A stretch of 64,000 bases of DNA from Mucilaginibacter endophyticus (GTDB lineage Bacteria; Bacteroidota; Bacteroidia; Sphingobacteriales; Sphingobacteriaceae): the NCBI RefSeq assembly GCF_003351025.1, contig NZ_QPCG01000007.1, positions 124,001 to 188,000 of the forward strand, read 5' to 3'. Made by a program: the position numbers and the translations under genes. Below, in pieces: positions 36,083-45,071 of the stretch; the stretch's first letter is position 1; the number at the start of each line of letters is the position of its first letter. The notes under the pieces were generated by a model. It ran no database searches. It worked only from the letters and a program-made list of their open reading frames with translations, and was not told the DNA's origin.

Positions 36083-36113
36083 TTTGCTTTAATCGTTTAA
36101 AGCGTTAGATTTG
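36083..36113 (+). promoter_or_regulatory. lacI-type promoter with operator between -33 and -7 boxes
   Basis: TTTG (36083-36086), a 19-bp spacer and TAGATTTG (36106-36113) match the Bacteroidota consensus exactly. The near-palindrome GCTTTAATCGTTTAAAGC (36086-36103) fills the spacer and differs from perfect symmetry at one base pair. A repressor bound there would block its own transcription. The GTG start is 44 bp downstream of the -7 box. Confidence 0.75.
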
Positions 36114-36157
36114 TTTTCATATTCCAATTTAACCAAAATCTGTAGCCTTTCAACACA

Positions 36158-37174
36158 GTGAAAAAAGTTGTCCTAAAAGATATTGCGCAACACGTTGGTG
36201 TCTCCACCGCGTTGGTTTCGTATGTGCTTAACGGGCAGGCAGAGGAAAAGCAGGTGAGCAAGGAAAACGCGGAGAAGATCAAATTAGCCGCTATTGAATT
36301 AAACTACCAACCCAACCAGGTAGCCAAAAGTCTCCGGATCCGGAAAACACATACCATTGGTTTAGTGGTGGCTGATATCAATTACCGTTTTAGTACCGGG
36401 ATTACCCGGGCTATAGAGGCGGAGGCCAAGCGCCTCAACTTTACAGTGATTTTTGGTAGTACTAACGAAAACCGGGATAAATTTACCGAACTAACCAATG
36501 TGCTGGTAAGCCGGCAGGTAGATGGCCTTATCCTTGTACCCGGCGAAGACTCGCAGGAGCAAATTCTGCATCTGCAAAATTCAGGAATCCCATTTGTACT
36601 TATTGACCGTTATTTTCCCGAAATAGATACCAATTATGTTGCTTTAGATAATTACAAGGCCGCGTATGACGCGGTATCCTATTTGGTTGCTGCTGGTCAT
36701 AAAAGGATCAGCTTTATCAATCTAAAAACAGACATGTTCCATTTGCAGGAGCGAGATAGGGGGTATTTAGATGCGCTGAAAGACCATCACCTTGAAAGCC
36801 GCCCCGAATGGTTGATCCATGTCAAGGGCGACGATTTATCAAAGGAAATAGAACCAGCCCTTAAACCTTTATTAAATTCTGCCGATAAACCTGATGCTAT
36901 TTTCCTGGCCACGGATCGTTTGACCATTGAAGCCCTGAAGCAATTAAACGCATTGGGGGTAAAGGTGCCGGGTGATGTATCTGTACTGAGCTTTGACGAA
37001 TCGGATGCATTCGATTTGTTTTATTGCCCGGTTACGCATGGTCGCCAACCATTGGAAGAAATGGGGGAGGCCGCGGTAAAGACTTTGGTAAACCTGATCA
37101 ATAACCAGAAGATAAAGAAGAAGCTGACATTCCAGGCGGGGTTTGTCCCGGGAAAATCGTGCCGTGAAACATAG
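36158..37174 (+). CDS. LacI-family transcriptional repressor of the fructoside locus
   Basis: 338 residues with a GTG start (36158); the helix-turn-helix begins at once (VVLKDIAQHVGVSTALVSYV, LNGQ), leaving no room for another start. A periplasmic-binding-protein-like sugar domain follows (HTIGLVVADINYRFSTGITR; GLILVPGEDSQEQ; PFVLIDRYFPEIDTNYVALD; DAIFLATDRLTIEALKQL). It should bind palindromes with a central CG. Three such sites sharing the core TTTAATCG lie in its own promoter and in the 188-bp gap before susC, so I infer autoregulation and control of the susC-to-kinase operon by a sugar, possibly fructose or a fructoside. Confidence 0.92.
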   Translation: MKKVVLKDIAQHVGVSTALVSYVLNGQAEEKQVSKENAEKIKLAAIELNYQPNQVAKSLRIRKTHTIGLVVADINYRFSTGITRAIEAEAKRLNFTVIFGSTNENRDKFTELTNVLVSRQVDGLILVPGEDSQEQILHLQNSGIPFVLIDRYFPEIDTNYVALDNYKAAYDAVSYLVAAGHKRISFINLKTDMFHLQERDRGYLDALKDHHLESRPEWLIHVKGDDLSKEIEPALKPLLNSADKPDAIFLATDRLTIEALKQLNALGVKVPGDVSVLSFDESDAFDLFYCPVTHGRQPLEEMGEAAVKTLVNLINNQKIKKKLTFQAGFVPGKSCRET

Positions 37175-37189
37175 AATTTTTTTTTAGCC

Positions 37190-37215
37190 CTTTACTTTAA
37201 TCGATTAAAGTAAAG
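37190..37215. promoter_or_regulatory. LacI operator, perfect 26-bp palindrome
   Basis: A perfect palindrome with core ACTTTAATCGATTAAAGT and symmetric flanks (CTTT/AAAG) starts 16 bp after the lacI stop. The central CG is typical for LacI-family sites. It shares its core with the operators at 36086-36103 and 37281-37298. Confidence 0.82.
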
Positions 37216-37280
37216 TTTAAACCTGATAATCAATTTAAAAATTAAACAGTACAGTTATATGAACCATTTTAACACCCATT

Positions 37281-37298
37281 ACTTTAATCGATTAAAGT
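37281..37298. promoter_or_regulatory. LacI operator upstream of susC, perfect 18-bp palindrome
   Basis: ACTTTAATCGATTAAAGT lies 65 bp ahead of the preferred susC start and its centre is 87 bp from that of the operator at 37190-37215. Two identical cores at this distance suggest cooperative or looped repression. I find no clear -33/-7 pair beside it. Confidence 0.82.
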
Positions 37299-37362
37299 GT
37301 AATTCTCCTTGATAAAACCGTCAAAAAAAGCTTATCAAACCAACATTAAAACCAAACGAATT

Positions 37363-40300
37363 ATGAAAAAAATTTTAACAATCATGTTCATGCTCTGTTA
37401 CGTGGCCCTGTACGGTCAGCAAAAAGTAGTAACAGGCACGGTGACCGAAAAAGAGCGGGGGACACCGCTTGCCGGCGTTACCGTAAAATCGGCCATAGCA
37501 AGTACCATTACCGATGTTAACGGAAAATTTAGCCTTAACGCCACCTTAAATGGTAATATCACCTTCTCTTTTGTAGGGATGCAAACGTTTACCTACACCG
37601 TTAAAGCGGCTAACGAACCGGTGCTTATAGCCCTTGAATATCAGTCGGGCAACCTTGACGAAGTAGTTGTAACCGGTTATCAAAGCCAGAAAAAGGCCGA
37701 TTTGACAGGCGCTGTATCCGTAGTAAAAATGACCGACATTAAGGATATCCCACAGGGTAACGCTACCAAAGCATTACAAGGTAGGGTACCCGGCGTGTAC
37801 ATCACCACCAACGGTTCGCCCGAAGGTGGCGCGACCGTCCGCATCCGTGGTATCGGTACACTGAATAACAACGATCCATTGTATGTTATCGACGGCGTAC
37901 CAACCACCCGAGGGTTGGAAGAAATTAACCAGGCGGATATTGAATCGTTACAGGTATTGAAAGACGCTTCATCAGCAACCATTTACGGTTCGAGGGCGGC
38001 TAACGGTGTTATCATAGTAACTACAAAACGCGGTAAAAAAGGGATCAGTCGCATTGATGTAAACGCTTCATCATCATTGCAGTATTACAATTCAAAGCTT
38101 AAAGTACTGAATACCCAGCAACACGGCGAAGCTTATTTTAAGGCATCGGTTAATGATGGTACCGATCCTAATAATAACCAGATCTATCAGTTTGACTGGA
38201 ACAAGGATTTTAATAACCCAGTGTTAAATAAAATAATCCTGCCTGAGTTCATCGATGGCGCCAAAACCATGAAACCCGCCGATACCAGGTGGTTTGACGA
38301 AATAGGTCAAACCTCATTATTGCAAAATTATAATGTTTCTGTTAGTAACGGTGGCGAAAAAGGGAACAGCTTTCTTTCTGTTGGCTATTACGACAACAAG
38401 GGGATAGTTAAAGAAACCCACACCCGCAAGGCCACCATCCGGTTAAATACTGATTATAATTTCTTTAATGGTCGCTTAAAAATTGGCGAAAACCTTAACG
38501 TTTCCTTTATTAACGACAGGCTTATTGATGTAAACAGCGTGTTGTTTACCGCGCTGGTTCAAAATCCAATTGTACCGGTTTATACCGTTACCGGCGGATG
38601 GGGCGGCCCGGCTGCAGGTATGACCGACCGCCAGAACCCGGTACGTTTAATCATGGATAACAAGCAGAACCAAAGCTATTTTGGTCGCATTACCGGTAAC
38701 GTATTTGCCGATTTGACTGTTATTCCGGGTTTACACCTGAAAACCACCTACGGGGTTGATTATGATGGACTTTATGAACGCACCTTGCGCAAATCATATA
38801 TTTCAGGTTTTTTGGTCGATCCTTCTAACCTTGTGGCTAACTCGCAAAATTTTGACGGTAACCTCATCTGGCAAAACACATTGACTTATGATCTTACTCT
38901 GAAAAAACACCAGATCAATGTATTGGCCGGTCAGGAGTCCATTCACTACATGAACCAGAATTTTTTTGGCAGCAGGCAGGGCTACGCGTTAGAAGATATT
39001 AATTACGCTTATCTTGATGCGGGTTCGTCAAATATCCTGAACGGGGGCAATGGGGGCGCTTATTCTCTGTTGTCGTTTTTCGGCAAGGTGAACTATACTT
39101 TTGATAATAAATACCTGGCGTCGGTTACTGTCCGCCGTGATGGTTCTTCAAGGTTCGGTGCCAATAACCGGTATGGAACATTCCCTTCGGCAACCGTTGC
39201 CTGGAGGCTGAGCCAGGAGGATTTTATCAAACAGATCCCTGCTATTTCTGACTTAAAACTGCGTTATGGCTACGGACGTACCGGTAATCAAACCATAGGT
39301 AACTATGCTACCAACTCTTTATATGCGGCTATCTACGGTACAGATCCTACTTTTACTGCAGACAGGGGAACTGCTTATGATATAACCGGTGCCGGTACGG
39401 GTACGCTTCCTTCGGGTTTCGTAAAAATTCAGGAAGGTAACAATTCCCTGAAATGGGAGGGCACCAGGGAATCGAACTTCGGTATCGATTTTGGATTGTT
39501 TAACCAAAAGCTTTCCGGCTCGGTTGATTATTTCATCAAGAAAACTTCTGATATCCTTATTACCCCAGGTTATCTGGCAGTTATTGGCGAGGGTGGTACA
39601 ACTACCTTCAATGGCGCATCTATGCAAAATAAAGGTATCGAAGCTTTGCTTACCTATGATGGGCAAATTAACAAAGACCTGAATTTTACCGTGAGCGGTA
39701 ACATCGCAACGTTCCGGAACAAGGTTACCTATATCCCATCTGAAGTTATCACCGCCTATCCGGGCAATGGTACAACGCAAACTATCATAGGCCATTCTAT
39801 CAATTCAATTTACGGTTATGTTGCCGATGGACTGTTTACATCGCAAGAACAGGTAACTAATTCGGCAGCGCAACCGGGTAAGGGTATTGGCAGGATCAGG
39901 TATAAAGATCTGAATGGCGATGGTGTGATTGATAACAAGGATATGGACTACATATCTAACGGTAACCCCAATTTTACCTATGGTCTGAACTTGAACCTAT
40001 CATACAAAAACTTTGATCTTGCGCTGTTTTTCCAGGGAGTACAAGGCATAAGCGTCTACAACTCTTACAAAAACTACACGGACTTCACTTCAATATGGCC
40101 TGGCACCAACTGGGGTACCAGAACACTAAACGCATGGTCGCCAACAAATACAGGTTCAACCATACCCGCGTTGACCCTGGTTGACAGGAATAATGAGGCC
40201 AGAACATCTACCTATTACCTGGAGAATGGCTCATACATGAAACTGCGTAACGCGCAGATAGGTTATAACCTGAAAGATGCCCTACGCAAGATTAAAGTGC

Positions 40301-40440
40301 AACGGGCCAGGATCTATATACAGGCAAATAACCTGTTCACGGTGAAAAGTAAATCCTTTACAGCTACCGACCCTGAAAATCCATCGGGAGCTTATCCAAT
40401 CCCAACAATCACATCCATTGGCCTCGACCTGTCATTTTAA
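37363..40440 (+). CDS. SusC-type TonB-dependent receptor of the fructoside locus
   Basis: The ATG at 37363 gives 1025 residues with a proper signal peptide (ILTIMFMLCYVALYGQ); an in-frame start at 37309 adds 18 residues and would spoil it. Domains: carboxypeptidase-regulatory-like (VVTGTVTEKERGTPLAGVTV), TonB-box region (LDEVVVTGYQSQKKADLTGA), plug (KALQGRVPGVYITTNGSPEG; GSRAANGVIIVTTKRGKKG) and a 22-strand-type barrel ending in TSIGLDLSF. It imports oligosaccharides with the SusD encoded 17 bp downstream. Two LacI operators lie upstream. The substrate is inferred from the GH32-like enzyme and kinase of the operon. Confidence 0.94.
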   Translation: MKKILTIMFMLCYVALYGQQKVVTGTVTEKERGTPLAGVTVKSAIASTITDVNGKFSLNATLNGNITFSFVGMQTFTYTVKAANEPVLIALEYQSGNLDEVVVTGYQSQKKADLTGAVSVVKMTDIKDIPQGNATKALQGRVPGVYITTNGSPEGGATVRIRGIGTLNNNDPLYVIDGVPTTRGLEEINQADIESLQVLKDASSATIYGSRAANGVIIVTTKRGKKGISRIDVNASSSLQYYNSKLKVLNTQQHGEAYFKASVNDGTDPNNNQIYQFDWNKDFNNPVLNKIILPEFIDGAKTMKPADTRWFDEIGQTSLLQNYNVSVSNGGEKGNSFLSVGYYDNKGIVKETHTRKATIRLNTDYNFFNGRLKIGENLNVSFINDRLIDVNSVLFTALVQNPIVPVYTVTGGWGGPAAGMTDRQNPVRLIMDNKQNQSYFGRITGNVFADLTVIPGLHLKTTYGVDYDGLYERTLRKSYISGFLVDPSNLVANSQNFDGNLIWQNTLTYDLTLKKHQINVLAGQESIHYMNQNFFGSRQGYALEDINYAYLDAGSSNILNGGNGGAYSLLSFFGKVNYTFDNKYLASVTVRRDGSSRFGANNRYGTFPSATVAWRLSQEDFIKQIPAISDLKLRYGYGRTGNQTIGNYATNSLYAAIYGTDPTFTADRGTAYDITGAGTGTLPSGFVKIQEGNNSLKWEGTRESNFGIDFGLFNQKLSGSVDYFIKKTSDILITPGYLAVIGEGGTTTFNGASMQNKGIEALLTYDGQINKDLNFTVSGNIATFRNKVTYIPSEVITAYPGNGTTQTIIGHSINSIYGYVADGLFTSQEQVTNSAAQPGKGIGRIRYKDLNGDGVIDNKDMDYISNGNPNFTYGLNLNLSYKNFDLALFFQGVQGISVYNSYKNYTDFTSIWPGTNWGTRTLNAWSPTNTGSTIPALTLVDRNNEARTSTYYLENGSYMKLRNAQIGYNLKDALRKIKVQRARIYIQANNLFTVKSKSFTATDPENPSGAYPIPTITSIGLDLSF

Positions 40441-40457
40441 CCCTAAATTTTAATGAG

Positions 40458-42173
40458 ATGAAAAAATATTTATTACTGATAATTTGCCTGATAGGAACAC
40501 TTGCTTCCTGTAAAAAGGCGCTTGATGAGCAGCCGCAGGGCGTTATAGCCAGCGATCAGCTGAACACCCCTGTGAACATCGAAAAAATGGTTGTTGCCGC
40601 CTATGCTTCATTAGGCAACGAAAACCTACACACCTCCAACAGTTTATGGCCCTGGGGCAGTATGCGCAGCGGCGACGCTTACAAAGGTGGCGATGGTGTT
40701 GGCGACAACAGCGAATGGAACGATTATGAAACCTTTGTAACTAACCAGAACACGAATGGCTTAACAGACCAGATGTGGGCGCAGATCTACAATAACATTG
40801 CCCGGGCAAATAACGCTTTGTTGCGCCTGGACAATGTTGCCGAGGCCGACTTTCCACTAAAAACAAGCAGGCAGGGCGAGATGAAGTTTTTGAGGGGTAA
40901 CTATTATTTTATGGCGAAAATATTGTGGAACCTGGTGCCATACATAGATGAAAATGTACCGACATCAGACTATATCAAAATCTCGAACACGACAATGTCA
41001 AGCGACCAGTTATGGGATAAGATAGCAGCCGACTTCAGGAGCGCCGCAAATGTTTTGCCTGCTAAACAGGCGGATGCCGGTAGGCCAAACAAATACACGG
41101 CCTTGGCTTATCTGGCCAAAACTCTGCTTTACCAGGCTTACAAACAGGATGATAACCACAACATGACCGGTATTGACCAGGCCAAGCTGACCCAGGTAGT
41201 AAGCCTGTGCGATAGTGTGATCAATTTTAGCGGTTATGCTTTGGCTCCCGACTTTGGTGATAACTTTTTAGAAGCAACTGAAAACGGCCCCGAATCGGTA
41301 TTTGCTATTCAGTATTCTAAAAACGATGGTACGCAGTTTGGCCGTATTGATATGGGGCATTCGCTTACCTACCCGATGAATCCTGAGTATGGTTGCTGCT
41401 GGCAACATATCCCCAGCCAGGATTTGGTGAACAATTTTAAAACGGATGCAAATGGTTTACCACTATTCAGCGGTTATAATAACACAGACGCTACCAAGGT
41501 AGCCGATTTTTTGAACCAGACTTTCGACCCAAGGCTTGATCATACGGTGGGTATTCCCGGTCACCCGTTTAAGTATGTGCCAACCTTTGTATACCAGACC
41601 TCCTGGGCGCGTGCACCTGCCATTTACGGTTTTTTTACCAGCATGAAGGATGATGCCGCGGCTAACGACCCATCATTTCAGAAGATCCCGCCTTTTATGT
41701 CAAGCTCAAAAAACTGGGAGCTGATCCGTTTTGCCGATGTATTGCTATGGAAAGCCGAAGCGCTAATTGAGTTGAACAGGCCAAACGAGGCGTTGCCGCT
41801 CATCAACATGGTAAGGCAACGTGCAGGGAACAGTACCGCAAGGCTGAAACAGGCGGATGGCAGCTTTACTTCCAACTATAAAGTAAGCTTGTACCAACCC
41901 GGTGTAAACTGTATCTGGACACAGGATTACGCACGTCAGGCTTTACGCCGCGAGCGCAGGTTGGAGTTTGCCATGGAAGGTAATCGTTTCTTTGACCTGG
42001 TTAGATGGGGTATTGCTGATACTTACCTGAATAGTTATTTTGCAAGTGAGTCAACCAAGCGTACTTACCTGAAAACTGCTAAATTTACGAAGGGGCGCGA
42101 CGAGTATTTACCGATTCCGCTCAACCAGATCAATTATAGCAAGGGCTTGTATAAACAAAACCCTGGATTCTAA
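40458..42173 (+). CDS. SusD/RagB-type glycan-binding lipoprotein of the fructoside locus
   Basis: 571 residues. The lipoprotein signal is LLIICLIGTLASCKKALDEQ, with the lipid-modified Cys near residue 18. SusD landmarks: WAQIYNNIARANNALLRLDN, the TPR-like helix LRGNYYFMAKILWNLVPYID, RPNKYTALAYLAKTLLYQAY and the C-terminal ARQALRRERRLEFAMEGNRF then FDLVRWG. It caps the SusC barrel and binds the sugar at the cell surface. Spacing to susC is 17 bp and to the permease 12 bp, so all are one operon. Confidence 0.94.
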   Translation: MKKYLLLIICLIGTLASCKKALDEQPQGVIASDQLNTPVNIEKMVVAAYASLGNENLHTSNSLWPWGSMRSGDAYKGGDGVGDNSEWNDYETFVTNQNTNGLTDQMWAQIYNNIARANNALLRLDNVAEADFPLKTSRQGEMKFLRGNYYFMAKILWNLVPYIDENVPTSDYIKISNTTMSSDQLWDKIAADFRSAANVLPAKQADAGRPNKYTALAYLAKTLLYQAYKQDDNHNMTGIDQAKLTQVVSLCDSVINFSGYALAPDFGDNFLEATENGPESVFAIQYSKNDGTQFGRIDMGHSLTYPMNPEYGCCWQHIPSQDLVNNFKTDANGLPLFSGYNNTDATKVADFLNQTFDPRLDHTVGIPGHPFKYVPTFVYQTSWARAPAIYGFFTSMKDDAAANDPSFQKIPPFMSSSKNWELIRFADVLLWKAEALIELNRPNEALPLINMVRQRAGNSTARLKQADGSFTSNYKVSLYQPGVNCIWTQDYARQALRRERRLEFAMEGNRFFDLVRWGIADTYLNSYFASESTKRTYLKTAKFTKGRDEYLPIPLNQINYSKGLYKQNPGF

Positions 42174-42185
42174 AAACAAACAAAT

Positions 42186-43559
42186 ATGAAGTTAAAACCT
42201 AATGTGCTGCTCATCGCAGTTATTGCAGCTACCGGTGGCCTTTTATTCGGCTTTGATACCGGCGTTATTTCCGGGGCATTACCATTTCTGAAACAGTATT
42301 GGCAGCTTAGCGATGCCAGTATTGAATGGATTACCACCACAGTGCTTGTTGGGGCGGTTATTGGCGCTTTAACCAGCGGAAAACTATCCGATATCATCGG
42401 CCGCAAAAAAATGATCATCATTAACGCGGTCATTTTCACTGTTGGTGCCCTGGGATGCGCTTACGCGGCTAATGTAACTATGTTGATGATCATGCGCGTT
42501 ATTATTGGTTTTGCCATTGGTATCACATCGTACGTGGTACCAATGTATATTTCAGAGATATCGCCTGCAAGGGTTAGGGGAGCGCTGGTAACATTAAATC
42601 AATTGATGATCACTTTAGGAATCCTGCTTTCGTATATTACCGATTATTGGTTATCAAACGATACCAATAATGAAAGCTGGCGCTGGATGTTCCTGGTTGG
42701 TTTTGTACCGGCGGCTATCCTGCTTTTAGGCATGTTTTTTTTACCCGAAACCCCACGCTGGCTTATCAGCAAAAATCGCTGGGACGAAGGGAAGAAAATC
42801 ATCCTGAAACTTGAAGATCCTGATATGGTGGAGAGCACCCTGGCTGGTCTTCAGGAAGAGATCGCTATATCAGCAAAACACAAAGTTTCATCTGCTGAAA
42901 TCCTGAAACCATGGCTCCGCGCGCCGTTGATTATCACCGTGGGCATTTTCTTTTTTCAACAGTTTTCGGGGGTTAATACTATTATCTATTATTCGCCAAT
43001 CATCTTTAAAATAGCTGGGATAGTGAGCAATACGGCCAGTATTGTTCCTGCTATCATCATAGGCGGGGTAAATGTATTAGCCTGTCTGCTCTCTGTATTC
43101 CTGCTTGATAAAGTGGGTCGGCGCAAATTGTATTTCATTGGTATTTGGGGTATGATCCCGTCACTGGCTTTATTAGGTGCCTGCTTTCATTTCAAAGAGG
43201 CGCTTGGCTCAAGCCTGCCGGTATTCGCGGTTTTAAGCATTGTGTGCTACATTATTTTTATAGCTATTAGTCTTGCTCCACTGGGTTGGCTGCTTATTTC
43301 AGAAGTATTCCCGCTGAGCGTACGCGGTGTGGGTATGAGCATTGGCTCGCTGGCACACTGGGGTTTTAACGCTATCATAGCCTTTACTTTCCTTAAACTG
43401 GTTAATAACCTGGGTATCGATTATACTTTCTGGAGTTACGCCATTATCTGCGTTATTGGCGCGGTGTGGGGATATTATTACATCCCCGAAACTAAAGGAA
43501 AATCGCTGGAAGCTATTGAAAACCATTGGCGCAACGGCGATGCGCCAAAAGATATCTGA
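42186..43559 (+). CDS. Sugar-porter MFS permease
   Basis: 457 residues with 12 predicted membrane helices. Sugar-porter signatures: GGLLFGFDTGVISGALPFL (helix 1), GKLSDIIGRKKMIIINAVIF (loop 2-3), FLPETPRWLISKNRW (end of helix 6), FFQQFSGVNTIIYYSPIIF (helix 7) and YIPETKGKSLEAIENHW at the C-terminus. These define proton-coupled or facilitated uptake of a monosaccharide such as fructose, glucose or xylose across the inner membrane. It sits between susD and the GH32-like gene, so it should import the monosaccharide released in the periplasm, which the ROK kinase then phosphorylates. Confidence 0.93.
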   Translation: MKLKPNVLLIAVIAATGGLLFGFDTGVISGALPFLKQYWQLSDASIEWITTTVLVGAVIGALTSGKLSDIIGRKKMIIINAVIFTVGALGCAYAANVTMLMIMRVIIGFAIGITSYVVPMYISEISPARVRGALVTLNQLMITLGILLSYITDYWLSNDTNNESWRWMFLVGFVPAAILLLGMFFLPETPRWLISKNRWDEGKKIILKLEDPDMVESTLAGLQEEIAISAKHKVSSAEILKPWLRAPLIITVGIFFFQQFSGVNTIIYYSPIIFKIAGIVSNTASIVPAIIIGGVNVLACLLSVFLLDKVGRRKLYFIGIWGMIPSLALLGACFHFKEALGSSLPVFAVLSIVCYIIFIAISLAPLGWLLISEVFPLSVRGVGMSIGSLAHWGFNAIIAFTFLKLVNNLGIDYTFWSYAIICVIGAVWGYYYIPETKGKSLEAIENHWRNGDAPKDI

Positions 43560-43589
43560 TCTATTTACATATTACTTATTTAACACTAT

Positions 43590-45065
43590 ATGAAAAAAAT
43601 AACACTTGCCTGCTTCCTATCTGTCATGGCATTTATGGCTAAAGCCCAATTGGGCGTCAAGTATGATCCAACCGTCCAGTCGACAAAAAGTATGCAATAC
43701 TTTAAACCTAAAGGGAACCTTTTTGTGGGCGATTGTATTCCTTTTTCGAAAGATGGAACCTACTATTACTACTGGTTGCTGGATTCGGCACATCATAAAA
43801 GCCTGAACGGGCTGGGCGGGCACCAATGGGCCCTGAGCAAATCAACCGATTTGAAACACTGGGAGCAATTTCCGTTAGTGCTTAAAATTGATGAACCCTG
43901 GGAAAAATCCATCTGTACGGGATCGGTTGTATATCACAAAGGAAAATATTACGCTTTTTACGCTACCCGTTTACTGAACGATGGTAAAGTGAACGAGCAG
44001 TTGAGTTACGCCATCAGTAACGATGGGGTAAACTTTGAAAAGCAAAAACCAAATCCTTTTTATACGTCGGCGCCGGGCTACAGTAAACGGGATTTCAGGG
44101 ATCCAAAGGTTTTTGTAGATGAGAAAACCGGCGAGTTTCATTTGTTTGTTTCCAGTTGGCAGGAAAATCCCGTAATGAAAAACAATGGTGGCGCTTTAGT
44201 TCACCTCTCATCAAAAGACCTGAAAAACTGGACGGTGCATGAGCCAATACTTACAGGACAACCATCTACGCCTGAATGTCCCGACTATTTCTTTTGGAAA
44301 GGCTGGTATTACCTCGTTTATAGCGACGGTAGTAATACATCATACGTAAAATCAAAAAATCCTTACGGCCCATGGGAAGCGCCGCGTTACCAGGCTTTGA
44401 ATGAGGATTGGTCGAACGTGGTTAAAACCGCTGAATTTAAAAACGGAAGAAGAATTGCGGCAGCTTGGGTGCCAAACCGGTCTGAAAGCAAGGATGATAA
44501 CCATGAAATTTTTGGGGGTAATTCCTTGTTCCGGGAAGTGTTCCAGGAAGCAGATGGCACACTGGATACCAGCTTTCCGCAGGAAATGATCCCTGAAACC
44601 GGCGATGCGCTAAATGTGAAAATCGCAACGGATTTGCAGGCTTCAACAATTGGTAATAATGGTGTAGCTGTTAATTCGCCGGGCGGTGTTGGAACCGCTC
44701 ATATTGAAGGCGTACCACTTAATTCCCGCATCACTTTAGAGGTTGAGCCAACCGGAGCTAATGAGGAATTCGGACTTTACCTGCGCTCAGGCGAAGGGGC
44801 AACCGGCGGTTACAGGCTTAATTTTTCGGCAAGTAGTAAAACAGTAAGGTTAGGCAATACCGTGATAGAGGGCGTTGATGGTCTGGATAAACCATTTAAA
44901 TTAGATATTGTGATGAAAGACGGTATCATAGATGTTGATGTTAACCACAAACGTACTATTGTTAACCGTACTTATGAGCAGAACGGCAGTTTTGCCTGGT
45001 TTTACGCTAAGCATGGTAAAGTGAATTTTAAATCGATCACGGTAAGCCCACTTAAAGAAAATTAA
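43590..45065 (+). CDS. GH32-like (clan GH-J) five-blade propeller glycosidase, exported
   Basis: 491 residues with a signal peptide (LACFLSVMAFMAKAQ). It has the three acidic positions of clan GH-J: FVGDCIPF (Asp48, nucleophile position), FRDPKVF (Asp171, the RDP motif) and TPECPDYF (Glu229, the EC motif). The usual WMNDPNG start motif is replaced by the GDCIPF form. A C-terminal beta-sandwich (EEFGLYLRSGEGATGGYRLN; IIDVDVNHKRTIVNR) resembles the GH32 C-terminal module. The expected activity is exo-cleavage of beta-fructofuranosides (levan, inulin or sucrose type). Context agrees: susC/susD, sugar permease and ROK kinase. It departs from the standard subfamily, so the substrate deserves care. 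Confidence 0.8.
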   Translation: MKKITLACFLSVMAFMAKAQLGVKYDPTVQSTKSMQYFKPKGNLFVGDCIPFSKDGTYYYYWLLDSAHHKSLNGLGGHQWALSKSTDLKHWEQFPLVLKIDEPWEKSICTGSVVYHKGKYYAFYATRLLNDGKVNEQLSYAISNDGVNFEKQKPNPFYTSAPGYSKRDFRDPKVFVDEKTGEFHLFVSSWQENPVMKNNGGALVHLSSKDLKNWTVHEPILTGQPSTPECPDYFFWKGWYYLVYSDGSNTSYVKSKNPYGPWEAPRYQALNEDWSNVVKTAEFKNGRRIAAAWVPNRSESKDDNHEIFGGNSLFREVFQEADGTLDTSFPQEMIPETGDALNVKIATDLQASTIGNNGVAVNSPGGVGTAHIEGVPLNSRITLEVEPTGANEEFGLYLRSGEGATGGYRLNFSASSKTVRLGNTVIEGVDGLDKPFKLDIVMKDGIIDVDVNHKRTIVNRTYEQNGSFAWFYAKHGKVNFKSITVSPLKEN

Positions 45066-45071
45066 AAATAT

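Noticed and set aside
37309..37362. Upstream ATG that would extend the fructoside SusC by 18 residues
   Set aside because: The extension is Lys-rich and would precede the signal peptide that starts at 37363.
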